Positions 1 through 6,493 of a stretch of 7,118 nt of DNA are shown one piece after another. Within the stretch, counting starts at the first letter, position 1. Each line of letters starts with the position of its first letter. Source of the DNA: an uncultured Erysipelotrichaceae bacterium (GTDB lineage Bacteria; Bacillota_I; Bacilli_A; Erysipelotrichales; Erysipelotrichaceae). The translations under genes and the position numbers were made by a program. The notes below the pieces were generated by a model. It had not been told where the DNA came from. It saw only the letters and a list, made by a program, of their open reading frames with translations, and searched no databases. The DNA is taken from positions 1 through 7,118 of the forward strand of contig CALFEZ010000223.1 in assembly GCA_937957895.1 (NCBI GenBank), read 5' to 3'.

Positions 1-2091
1 ATCATGATCGTTATCATCGCCTATTTCCGCTATGGAATTTTGGGCATTTTCTTACACCGTTTGGCATTGGTGTTTTTTGGCATGTATCCAATCTTTGTCT
101 ATCTGATCATTGTTTTTGCATCGTTTTATATCATCATCAAACGCAAGTTGCCGAAGATCGAAGGTAAACTGATGTTCGGATCATTGATGGCTCTATTGGC
201 TATCTATCTTTACATTGCATTATCCAGTGTGACCGACGAAGTGGGTTTTCGATATTTAGGAGCTTATTTCGGAAGGATCATCCTCGTGTTCAATCAAACT
301 TCACCAGCGGAGGGTGGATTACTGGGTGCTATGCTTTATGGCGTGATCTCTGGGCTGGTTGCTCGTGAGGGAACCTGGATCGTATTGATCACGATCACGA
401 TCGTAACATTCTATCTTCTTTTTGGTCCGCTTGTTTTTCCAAGTTTTAAGATCAAATGGCCGACATTTGCAAAAAAGTCAAAAACCAAATCCAAATCAGT
501 CGAGATGGATATCCCGGTTGCCAAAACTATGGATGAGGCGATCGCAAAAAGTCAGCAGAAAAAAACAGTGTTCATCGACAGTGAGTCCATCACTCATAAA
601 CAAACGGTATCTCATGCTTCAGGCGTGGTTGCAGAACAGAAGACAACTTCAGCAGCAACCATCGACTCGATCTCACCCTATGTGCTGCCATCGATTAATC
701 TTTTGGATGCTTTCAAACAGAAAAAAGGAAGCAACACCAATCAAATAGTCGCACAGCAAAAAGGAAAAAAACTGATCGAGTTACTTGAAGAGTTTCAGAT
801 CCATGCTGAGCTGATTACATTCCATATCGGACCTTCCGTTACCAAGTTTGAAGTACGACCTGATTCAAATGTGAAAATATCCAAAATCGCCAGTCTTTCC
901 GACAACATCAAAATGGAACTGCAAGCCAAGGATATTCGGATCGAAGCACCGATTCCGGGAAGAAATGCTGTTGGAGTTGAGATTCCTAATGTGGAAATGA
1001 CACCGGTCCGTCTGTATGAACTGATCCAAAATATCCCACAAGACAAACTGGACAAAAAACTTCTCTTTATATTAGGGAAGGACCTTATGGGTAGAACCAT
1101 TTTTGGTGAACTTGATAAAATGCCTCATCTTTTGAGTGCCGGAGCAACTGGAAGTGGTAAAAGTGTATGTGTCAATGCGATTGTAACGACGCTTTTGCTA
1201 CGAACATCCCCATCGGAAGTAAAACTGTTGCTGATCGATCCCAAGAAGGTAGAGTTCACTAATTACCACGATCTCCCGCATTTGATCGGACCAGTCATAT
1301 CAGATGCAAGTCATGCAGCCAAAGCACTCAAAACGATCGTCTCGATGATGGAAAACCGATACGATATCTTTGCCAAAGTAGGGGTGCGAAACATTACAGC
1401 TTACAACGAGAAAGTTTTGGCATATCCTCAAGAACATTTGGCAATCATGCCAGCTATCGTGGTGATCATCGATGAGTTGGCTGATCTGATGGTAGTGGCC
1501 GGAAAAGAAGTGGAAGCATCCATACAGCGAATCACTCAGTTAGCAAGGGCTGCCGGGATTCATTTGATCGTGGCAACTCAACGTCCAAGCACAGACGTTA
1601 TCACAGGTATCATCAAAGCCAACATCCCATCGAGAATTGCCTTTGCAGTGACCAGTAACGTCGATTCTCGCACCATCCTTGATTATGGTGGGGCTGAGCG
1701 ATTATTGGGATATGGAGACATGCTCTATGTTCCGATCGGTGAGCCAAGTCCAACACGTATCCAAGGTGTGTTTGTTTCGGATGATGAAGTGTATCGTGTT
1801 TCTCAGGCTGCCAAAGGACAGGGGAAACCACATTATGATGATGCCTTTATCAGTCTGGAAGGTGTTGAAGACAACGATGGTTTTCTGCAAGCCATCGATG
1901 ACCCATTGTATGAGGAAGTAAAGAGATTCGTGATTTCATCAAGAAAGGCATCTACTTCGATGATCCAACGTCGTTTTTCACTAGGTTACAATCGTGCGGC
2001 ACGCATGATGGACGCCATGGAAGCAGAAGGTGTCATAGGACCGGCCAGTGGTTCGAAGCCACGAGAAGTGTATGGAAGTATCGAAGATTAA
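1..2091 (+). CDS. ftsK: DNA translocase FtsK/SpoIIIE family, 5'-partial
   Basis: Membrane-anchored ATP-driven DNA pump that moves chromosomal DNA through the closing division or sporulation septum. Numbered from the ATG at base 4, residues 1-145 hold hydrophobic helices (roughly 11-45, 56-75, 104-120, 124-145). Residues 146-235 are a polar K/Q/S/T-rich linker. The alpha/beta motor follows, with Walker A GATGSGKS at 380-387, Walker B IVVIIDE ending at D490-E491, and the conserved TQRPSTDVITGIIKANIPSR stretch at 526-544. The DNA-reading gamma winged helix is at about 636-690 and ends in the typical GSKPREV. The frame is open at base 1. From memory of Bacillus SpoIIIE (close to 790 residues), the first visible residues fall inside TM1, so about 35 N-terminal residues should lie upstream and the ATG at 4 is probably internal. 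It could be called spoIIIE or sftA instead; the family call is very secure. The next gene starts inside its 3' end. Confidence 0.96.
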   Translation: MMIVIIAYFRYGILGIFLHRLALVFFGMYPIFVYLIIVFASFYIIIKRKLPKIEGKLMFGSLMALLAIYLYIALSSVTDEVGFRYLGAYFGRIILVFNQTSPAEGGLLGAMLYGVISGLVAREGTWIVLITITIVTFYLLFGPLVFPSFKIKWPTFAKKSKTKSKSVEMDIPVAKTMDEAIAKSQQKKTVFIDSESITHKQTVSHASGVVAEQKTTSAATIDSISPYVLPSINLLDAFKQKKGSNTNQIVAQQKGKKLIELLEEFQIHAELITFHIGPSVTKFEVRPDSNVKISKIASLSDNIKMELQAKDIRIEAPIPGRNAVGVEIPNVEMTPVRLYELIQNIPQDKLDKKLLFILGKDLMGRTIFGELDKMPHLLSAGATGSGKSVCVNAIVTTLLLRTSPSEVKLLLIDPKKVEFTNYHDLPHLIGPVISDASHAAKALKTIVSMMENRYDIFAKVGVRNITAYNEKVLAYPQEHLAIMPAIVVIIDELADLMVVAGKEVEASIQRITQLARAAGIHLIVATQRPSTDVITGIIKANIPSRIAFAVTSNVDSRTILDYGGAERLLGYGDMLYVPIGEPSPTRIQGVFVSDDEVYRVSQAAKGQGKPHYDDAFISLEGVEDNDGFLQAIDDPLYEEVKRFVISSRKASTSMIQRRFSLGYNRAARMMDAMEAEGVIGPASGSKPREVYGSIED

Positions 2092-2611
2092 GAACAATCG
2101 GAAAATACTCATGATCTTGACATGGATCATGGGTTTTTTTGTGTTTGTGTTTTTGCTCATCATCATGCCAAATGACCTTGCATATTTTAAATCTTTGACA
2201 GAAATGGGTATCCTTGACACAAAACTGTTTTATCATCCTGATCAAGTCAGGATCATTGGTGTTGCTTATGGAAGTGAAGGCAGAGAGACATACATTTTAT
2301 CCAAGTTGACTTTGGATTTGATTTTTCCTATCATTTACAGCCTGTTTTTCACGCTGAGTTTCATGTTTTTTTCTCATGGAAAACCTCGCCGATACGAGAT
2401 AGCATGTGTGTTGGCAGCTTTTATGGCAGACATGGTGGAAAACGCTTCACTTGCATTATACTTTTGGCAGTTTGATCGTGATATCACAATCATATGTTGG
2501 ATCGCTAGCGCTTCAACCTTGGTTAAATGGATCATGATCTTCACTGTGCTTTTATTGCTTGCGAGAGTTGTAAGTCGATATTTTCTTGGTATCGGAAAAT
2601 CAATCAGTTAA
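2072..2611 (+). CDS. four-helix membrane protein of unknown function
   Basis: Predicted 179-residue integral membrane protein. A basic N-terminus (KIKNNRK at 5-11) precedes TM1 at about 12-32; TM2 is 81-100, TM3 108-130 and TM4 150-168. A polar segment lies between TM1 and TM2 and contains YGSEGRETYILSKLTLDLIFP (67-86). Polar or charged residues sit in or at the membrane: D82 in TM2, the D120-E123-N124 cluster in TM3 and K152 at the start of TM4. I recognise this pattern (GxxGRxxY, LDxIFPxxY, ADxxEN, KW) from a widespread family of small uncharacterised bacterial membrane proteins, but I cannot give it a function or family number. The start is uncertain. ATG 2072 has GAGAAG three bases upstream and overlaps ftsK by 20 bases. 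GTG 2048 has AGGA seven bases upstream and would add 8 residues. ATG 2111 would still keep TM1. No promoter is evident before it, so it probably depends on readthrough from ftsK. Confidence 0.8.
   Translation: MEVSKIKNNRKILMILTWIMGFFVFVFLLIIMPNDLAYFKSLTEMGILDTKLFYHPDQVRIIGVAYGSEGRETYILSKLTLDLIFPIIYSLFFTLSFMFFSHGKPRRYEIACVLAAFMADMVENASLALYFWQFDRDITIICWIASASTLVKWIMIFTVLLLLARVVSRYFLGIGKSIS
2108..2140 (+). terminator. terminator-like hairpin after ftsK, inside the next gene
   Basis: Bases 2108-2116 pair with 2125-2133 (core CATGATC against GATCATG, plus one G-T pair and a closing C-G), giving nine pairs around an 8-base loop. A run of seven T follows directly at 2134-2140. It begins 17 bases after the ftsK stop, where an intrinsic terminator is expected. 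However, it lies in codons 13-23 of the small membrane gene, and the T run also encodes the phenylalanines of its first helix, so it may be partly a by-product of coding. If it works, translation of the membrane gene would tend to suppress it. Confidence 0.4.
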
Positions 2612-2616
2612 CGAAA

Positions 2617-2630
2617 TCAAAGCGTTTTCA
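2617..2630 (+). promoter_or_regulatory. cre-like operator upstream of nupN
   Basis: TCAAAGCGTTTTCA matches the CcpA catabolite-responsive consensus (WTGNAANCGNWNNCW, read from base 2616) at all fixed positions but one (C in place of G at 2618). The core AAAGCGTTTT at 2619-2628 recurs exactly at 3841-3850, before the other transporter promoter. It ends one base before the predicted -35 box. The regulator could be CcpA or another LacI-family repressor; the sequence does not decide. Confidence 0.45.
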
Positions 2631-2631
2631 T

Positions 2632-2660
2632 TTGATTATTGCGATGGTTTCATATAGAAT
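2632..2660 (+). promoter_or_regulatory. sigma-A-type promoter for nupN
   Basis: A -35 box TTGATT (2632-2637) and a -10 box TAGAAT (2655-2660) are separated by exactly 17 bases, matching the vegetative consensus at 4 of 6 and 5 of 6 positions. Transcription would start near 2666-2668, leaving a leader of roughly 33 bases before the nupN start codon. The leader is too short for a riboswitch. Confidence 0.6.
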
Positions 2661-2666
2661 AGTGAG

Positions 2667-2684
2667 TAGCAGATAGAACTGCTA
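2667..2684 (+). repeat. short leader inverted repeat before nupN
   Basis: TAGCAG (2667-2672) and CTGCTA (2679-2684) form a perfect 6-base inverted repeat around a 6-base loop. It sits right at the predicted transcript start and ends one base before the Shine-Dalgarno sequence. It could be a 5'-end stabilising hairpin of the messenger, an operator half-site pair, or chance. Confidence 0.4.
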
Positions 2685-2685
2685 T

Positions 2686-2691
2686 GGAGGG
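2686..2691 (+). promoter_or_regulatory. ribosome binding site of nupN
   Basis: GGAGGG lies 8 bases before ATG 2700. It is the strongest Shine-Dalgarno in the window, fitting a highly expressed binding protein, and it fixes the nupN start. Confidence 0.8.
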
Positions 2692-2699
2692 AAAAAACC

Positions 2700-3785
2700 A
2701 TGAAGAAGATTTTAATTTTGATTGTGGCATTGATGGCCATCGCCATCAGCGCATGTTCTCCAGGCAACGGTGATCGTACATATGAGATCGCATTGATCAC
2801 CGATGTTGGAACGATCGATGATAAATCCTTTAACCAAGGTGCTTGGGAAGGCGTAAAAAAATATGCCGAGGAACATAACATCACTTACAAGTATTATCAA
2901 CCTGTGGACAAAACAACTGAAGAGTATGTCGCATCCATTGAGTTGGCTGTAAGCGAAGGTGCTAAAGTCATCGTTACCCCAGGGTTCTTGTTTGAGCCTG
3001 CAATTTATCAAGCGCAAGACATGTTCCCGGATGTGAAGTTTATTTTGCTTGACGGTTTCCCAAATGATGGAAACTGGGCAGCCGGACCTGATTTCAGGAT
3101 CGAAGACAATGTTCATTCAATTTTCTATGCTGAAGAAGAAGTTGGATTCTTAGCTGGTTATACCGCAGTCCAAGAAGGATTCACCAGTCTTGGATTTATG
3201 GGTGGTATGGCTGTTCCTGCTGTTGTTCGTTTCGGATACGGATTTGTCCAAGGAGCTGAGTTTGCAGCTGCAGAACTTGGTGTTGAAGTAACACTTCAAT
3301 ACACATATCTTGGCGACTTTGAACCATCTGCTGCACACCAAACGCGTGCTGCTTCCTGGTTCACTCAAGGCATCGAGGTCATCTTCGTTGCAGCTGGAGG
3401 AGCAGGTAACTCCGTCATGGCTGCTGCAGAAGCAGCAAGTGGTAAAGTCATCGGTGTTGACGTTGATCAAAAAGACGAATCACCGACTGTCATTGTTTCA
3501 GCTATGAAAGACTTGACCGGGTCTGTTTACAACTCGCTATCTGATTTCTACAATGGCACCTTCAAAGGTGGTGTCAGTGAAGTGTTGGATGCTGCTGTAA
3601 ATGGTGTTTATCTGTCTGAAGATTTCTCGCGTCTGCAAAACTTCTCAAGAGCAGAATATGAAGCATTCTTTGAAAAATTTGTTGACGATGTTGACGGTGT
3701 TCGCAGTGGTATCTTGGGCGATCAAGACATCACCAGTGCCAGCGAAATCCCTGTTGAGTTTGTTACACTTTCGGTAGTTCAGTAA
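2700..3785 (+). CDS. nupN: BMP/PnrA-type nucleoside-binding lipoprotein
   Basis: Substrate-binding lipoprotein of a nucleoside ABC importer, 361 residues. The signal peptide is a KK start plus a hydrophobic stretch (4-16) ending in the lipobox ISAC. Cys19 would be lipidated, tethering the protein to the outer face of the membrane. The mature part follows the Bmp/TmpC-PnrA fold: strand EIALITDVGTIDDKSFNQ (29-46) carries the F44-N45 pair typical of the ligand pocket, GFLFEPAIYQAQ is at 95-106, GFMGGMAVPAVVRF at 165-178, IGVDVDQ at 251-257 and SAMKD at 267-271. By comparison with PnrA, F44, one or both of D254 and D256, and K270 would contact base and ribose. The length is normal for the family. 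Purine nucleosides are the likeliest ligands, but relatives also take pyrimidine nucleosides. It has its own promoter and terminator, and the ATPase and permeases follow at once. Confidence 0.94.
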   Translation: MKKILILIVALMAIAISACSPGNGDRTYEIALITDVGTIDDKSFNQGAWEGVKKYAEEHNITYKYYQPVDKTTEEYVASIELAVSEGAKVIVTPGFLFEPAIYQAQDMFPDVKFILLDGFPNDGNWAAGPDFRIEDNVHSIFYAEEEVGFLAGYTAVQEGFTSLGFMGGMAVPAVVRFGYGFVQGAEFAAAELGVEVTLQYTYLGDFEPSAAHQTRAASWFTQGIEVIFVAAGGAGNSVMAAAEAASGKVIGVDVDQKDESPTVIVSAMKDLTGSVYNSLSDFYNGTFKGGVSEVLDAAVNGVYLSEDFSRLQNFSRAEYEAFFEKFVDDVDGVRSGILGDQDITSASEIPVEFVTLSVVQ

Positions 3786-3792
3786 CATGATC

Positions 3793-3822
3793 AAGACTGG
3801 GTTCAAACCCGGTCTTTTTTTT
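3793..3822 (+). terminator. strong intrinsic terminator after nupN
   Basis: AAGACTGGGT (3793-3802) pairs with ACCCGGTCTT (3807-3816) in a ten-pair stem with one G-T pair and the 4-base loop TCAA. Eight T in a row (3815-3822) complete it, 8 bases past the nupN stop. It is canonical for rho-independent termination and separates the binding-protein transcript from the ATPase/permease genes. Confidence 0.88.
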
Positions 3823-3837
3823 ATGGATTTATACAAC

Positions 3838-3852
3838 TTGAAAGCGTTTTAA
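3838..3852 (+). promoter_or_regulatory. cre-like operator upstream of nupO
   Basis: TTGAAAGCGTTTTAA fits the CcpA consensus WTGNAANCGNWNNCW with a single mismatch (A for C at 3851). Its core AAAGCGTTTT (3841-3850) is identical to 2619-2628. It ends two bases before the TATAAT box, so a bound regulator would cover the promoter spacer and should repress. The mismatch falls in the opposite half-site from that of the first copy. Confidence 0.5.
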
Positions 3853-3854
3853 TG

Positions 3855-3860
3855 TATAAT
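3855..3860 (+). promoter_or_regulatory. -10 box of a second promoter, for nupO-nupP-nupQ
   Basis: A perfect TATAAT gives a start point near 3867, about 22 bases before nupO. No good -35 box lies at the usual spacing: the hexamer 17 bases upstream is TACAAC, and TTGAAA at 3838 is only 11 bases away. The promoter is therefore either weak alone, activator-dependent, or supplemented by readthrough of the nupN terminator. Confidence 0.5.
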
Positions 3861-3870
3861 GTCGTTAATA

Positions 3871-3880
3871 AAAGGTGGAG
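3871..3880 (+). promoter_or_regulatory. ribosome binding site that fixes the nupO start
   Basis: AAAGGTGGAG contains AAAGG and GGAG; its end is 8 bases before ATG 3889. The in-frame ATG at 3859 overlaps the -10 box and lies upstream of the expected transcript start, so 3889 is the true start. Confidence 0.75.
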
Positions 3881-3888
3881 AGATATAC

Positions 3889-5424
3889 ATGGAATATGTA
3901 ATTGAAATGCTTGACATCACGAAGGAATTTCCGGGAGTGATTGCCAATGACCGTGTCTCACTCAAAGTAAAAAAGGGTGAGATCCATGCCTTGCTTGGAG
4001 AAAACGGTGCTGGCAAATCGACCCTGATGAGTGTTCTTTTTGGTCTTTACAAACCAGAATCAGGAACCATCAAGATTCGAGGAAAAGAAGTGGCTATCCA
4101 TAGTCCAAACGATGCAAATGCGTTAGGCATTGGAATGGTGCACCAACACTTCAAACTCGTACAACCATTTACAGTGCTTGAAAATATTGTATTGGGCGTC
4201 GAAGATACTGATAAAGGTAGGTTGATCTTGGCAAAGGCTCGAAAAAAGGTTATGGAATTGTCTGAAAAGTACAATCTCAGAATCGATCCTGATGCATTCA
4301 TCTATGACATCAGCGTTGGCCAGCAGCAACGTGTTGAAATTTTGAAGATGCTTTATCGTCAAAATGACATACTCATTTTCGATGAACCAACTGCAGTATT
4401 GACGCCTCAAGAGATCGATGAGCTGATGAAAATCATGAAGCAACTGATCAAAGAGGGTAAGTCGATCGTGTTTATCACTCATAAACTCAATGAGATCAAA
4501 GCTGTTGCGGATCGCGTTACGGTGTTGAGACAGGGCAAATACATCGACACCAAAAACGTGGAGGAAACGACCAAAGAAGAGATGTCAGAGATGATGGTTG
4601 GTCGCAAAATCGATTTTACGATCCACAAAGAAGAACCTGTCATCAAAGACACCGTGTTGTCTGTTCGCAACTTGACAGTACCAAGCAAACACGGAGGAAA
4701 ACCATCGGTTCATGATGTAAGTTTTGATGTCAAAGCAGGTGAGATCTTATGCTTGGCAGGGATCGAGGGGAATGGTCAGTCGGAATTAGTGTATGCCATT
4801 ACAGGACTCACACCATTCACTTCCGGAACGATCATTTTGAATAATACGGACGTTACTCATAAATCGATACATGAGCGATATGAAAAGGGATTGGGGCACA
4901 TCCCTGAAGATCGTCATAAACATGGGTTGGTTTTGGAGTTTGATCTGGGAGAGAACTTGATCCTGCAATCATTTGACAAGCCTCAGTTTCAAAAGTTTGG
5001 ATTCATCAAGTTCAAAGAAAGACTTACCTATGCCAATAAACTCATAGAACAATACGATATCCGTGCCGGGCGAAAAGCAAAAACGATGGCACGAAGCATG
5101 TCAGGAGGAAATCAGCAAAAAGCGATCGTTGCTCGTGAAATTGAACGTGATCCGAATCTGATCATAGCAGTTACACCGACTCGAGGACTGGATGTGGGAG
5201 CGATAGAATACATCCACAAGCAATTGATCGCTCAAAGAGACATGGGCAAAGCCGTGTTATTGATCTCACTGGAACTAAGTGAAGTGCTTGAGGTAAGTGA
5301 TCGCATCCTTGTCATGTATGAAGGTGAGTTTGTGGGAGAAGTGTATCCCAAAACGATCACCCAAAGAGAACTTGGATTGTATATGTCAGGCTCAAAAAGA
5401 GAAGAGGTAAAAGTCGATGGCTAA
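3889..5424 (+). CDS. nupO: nucleoside ABC importer, tandem ATP-binding subunit
   Basis: Cytoplasmic ATPase that powers nucleoside import, 511 residues with two fused nucleotide-binding domains as in RbsA/BmpB-like importers. Domain 1 (about 1-240) is complete: Walker A GENGAGKST (37-45), Q-loop Q86, signature SVGQQQR (142-148), Walker B ILIFDEPT with D165-E166, and H-loop H198. Domain 2 (about 254-505) is degenerate in the way usual for the family. Its P-loop reads GIEGNGQS (291-298) with Q in place of the lysine, Walker B reads LIIAVTPTRGLD without the D-E pair, and S460 replaces the switch histidine, but the signature SGGNQQK (405-411) is intact. So one competent composite ATP site is expected. 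Relatives mostly have AAQPTRG where this protein has AVTPTRG, a small oddity at T429. The gene overlaps nupP by 8 bases. The permease context and BMP lipoprotein favour nucleosides over sugars. Confidence 0.93.
   Translation: MEYVIEMLDITKEFPGVIANDRVSLKVKKGEIHALLGENGAGKSTLMSVLFGLYKPESGTIKIRGKEVAIHSPNDANALGIGMVHQHFKLVQPFTVLENIVLGVEDTDKGRLILAKARKKVMELSEKYNLRIDPDAFIYDISVGQQQRVEILKMLYRQNDILIFDEPTAVLTPQEIDELMKIMKQLIKEGKSIVFITHKLNEIKAVADRVTVLRQGKYIDTKNVEETTKEEMSEMMVGRKIDFTIHKEEPVIKDTVLSVRNLTVPSKHGGKPSVHDVSFDVKAGEILCLAGIEGNGQSELVYAITGLTPFTSGTIILNNTDVTHKSIHERYEKGLGHIPEDRHKHGLVLEFDLGENLILQSFDKPQFQKFGFIKFKERLTYANKLIEQYDIRAGRKAKTMARSMSGGNQQKAIVAREIERDPNLIIAVTPTRGLDVGAIEYIHKQLIAQRDMGKAVLLISLELSEVLEVSDRILVMYEGEFVGEVYPKTITQRELGLYMSGSKREEVKVDG
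5401..5407 (+). promoter_or_regulatory. ribosome binding site of nupP
   Basis: GAAGAGG lies within the end of nupO, 9 bases before ATG 5417. It supports the overlapping start and translational coupling. Confidence 0.6.
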
Positions 5425-6493
5425 AATCCTGCAAAGTGATGCACTCAAAACGATATTATCTTCGCTAATTGCCATTTTCTTCGGCCTTTTGATCGGCTAC
5501 GTGATATTACTGCTATCCAATCCCAGCGATGCATATCGAGGATTTATAACAGTATTGCAAGGTTCATTCAATGCAATGCCACGGAGTCTTGGAAGTGTGC
5601 TTAACAAAGCCACCCCCATCATTCTCACAGGGCTCTCGGTTGGTTTTGCATTCAAGACTGGTCTGTTTAACATCGGAGCTAGCGGCCAATTCATCGTCGG
5701 AGCATTTGCAGCCATATATATCGGTATCAAGTGGACATTTTTACCAGTATCATCCATCTGGATCGTTGCTTTGATCGGTGCTTTGATAGCGGGTAGCTTA
5801 TGGGGCGCGATCGTTGGGTTTCTCAAGGCATTTCGCAATGTCAATGAAGTCATTGCTTCGATCATGCTCAACTATATCGGTGTGTTCTTGGTCAACTATC
5901 TTGTCGTACAAAATGTGTATGACAGCTTACGAAATCAATCACTTACACCTCAAACGGTAATCCCACGAGCGGGTCTTGATAAACTCCTCCCCGGATCAGG
6001 TGCCGGAGGAGGTATCTTTATCGCCATCGCGGTTGCCATCGTCATTTATATCATTTTGGAAAAAACCACTTTTGGCTATCAATTGAAAGCTGTTGGCTTC
6101 AATCGCCATGCAGCTAAGTATGCCGGGATCAGTGAAAAGCGTAACATCGTTTTGTCGATGATGATCGCAGGTGCACTTGCGGGTCTTGCCGGAGGATTGG
6201 TATATTTGGCTGGTACTGGAGTTCATATCGAGGTGTTGGACAAGATCCCGACCGAAGGATTCAATGGGATCCCTGTAGCTTTGTTGGCGTCTAGCCATCC
6301 TCTTGGCATCATCTTCAGTGGAATGTTCATTGCACACCTTACAATCGGTGGATTCTATATGCAACGATTTGATTTCGTACCTGAAGTGATCAATATGATG
6401 GTAGCAGTCATCATCTATTTCAGTGCATTCAGTCTTGCATTTAGAGGACTCTTTGATAAACTCTACCGTAAACTGAAAGGAGAAAGCCGATGA
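5417..6493 (+). CDS. nupP: nucleoside ABC importer permease 1
   Basis: First membrane subunit of the nucleoside importer, 358 residues, of the branched-chain amino acid/ribose permease superfamily (BPD_transp_2). Helices appear at about 12-33, 66-80, 86-104, 113-136, 144-165, 197-215, 243-266, 283-305 and 321-342. Family marks include KTGLFNIGASGQ (80-91), FLKAFRNVNEVIASIMLNYIG (135-155) and the cytoplasmic coupling loop TTFGYQLKAVGFNRHAAKYAGI (217-238), which should dock on the ATPase. GAGGG (195-199) sits before a helix. The C-terminus is basic (KLYRKLKGESR), fitting a cytoplasmic end. It starts inside nupO and its TGA overlaps the ATG of nupQ as ATGA, so the three products are likely made in fixed proportion. 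It pairs with NupQ to form the channel. Confidence 0.93.
   Translation: MAKILQSDALKTILSSLIAIFFGLLIGYVILLLSNPSDAYRGFITVLQGSFNAMPRSLGSVLNKATPIILTGLSVGFAFKTGLFNIGASGQFIVGAFAAIYIGIKWTFLPVSSIWIVALIGALIAGSLWGAIVGFLKAFRNVNEVIASIMLNYIGVFLVNYLVVQNVYDSLRNQSLTPQTVIPRAGLDKLLPGSGAGGGIFIAIAVAIVIYIILEKTTFGYQLKAVGFNRHAAKYAGISEKRNIVLSMMIAGALAGLAGGLVYLAGTGVHIEVLDKIPTEGFNGIPVALLASSHPLGIIFSGMFIAHLTIGGFYMQRFDFVPEVINMMVAVIIYFSAFSLAFRGLFDKLYRKLKGESR
6476..6482 (+). promoter_or_regulatory. ribosome binding site of nupQ
   Basis: AAAGGAG within the last codons of nupP, 7 bases before ATG 6490. It sets the nupQ start at the ATGA overlap. Confidence 0.75.

Noticed and set aside
4..6. ATG 4 as the true ftsK start
   Set aside because: The frame is open before it, no ribosome site can be seen, and by comparison with SpoIIIE it would start inside the first membrane helix and lose the cytoplasmic leader.
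378..402. Tandem-looking ATCACGATCACGATC in ftsK as a regulatory repeat
   Set aside because: It encodes alternating Ile/Thr/Val of a membrane helix (IVLITITIV) and has only two or so units, so coding constraint explains it.
2235..2253. Inverted repeat ATCCTGA-N5-TCAGGAT in the small membrane gene
   Set aside because: A 7-pair stem without a T run, inside codons of a conserved-looking loop; a chance occurrence is likely.
2661..2699. Purine riboswitch in front of the nucleoside transporter
   Set aside because: The leader from the predicted start is only about 33 bases, with one 6-pair hairpin, too short for a purine aptamer plus expression platform. The 3861-3888 leader is shorter still.
3859..3888. 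Alternative nupO start at ATG 3859
   Set aside because: This ATG overlaps the TATAAT box and lies before the likely transcript start. The extra ten residues resemble translated ribosome-site sequence, and ATG 3889 has the good ribosome binding site.
5497..5871. 124-codon open frame on the minus strand inside nupP
   Set aside because: Antisense to conserved permease helices; no independent ribosome site or recognisable motif noted.
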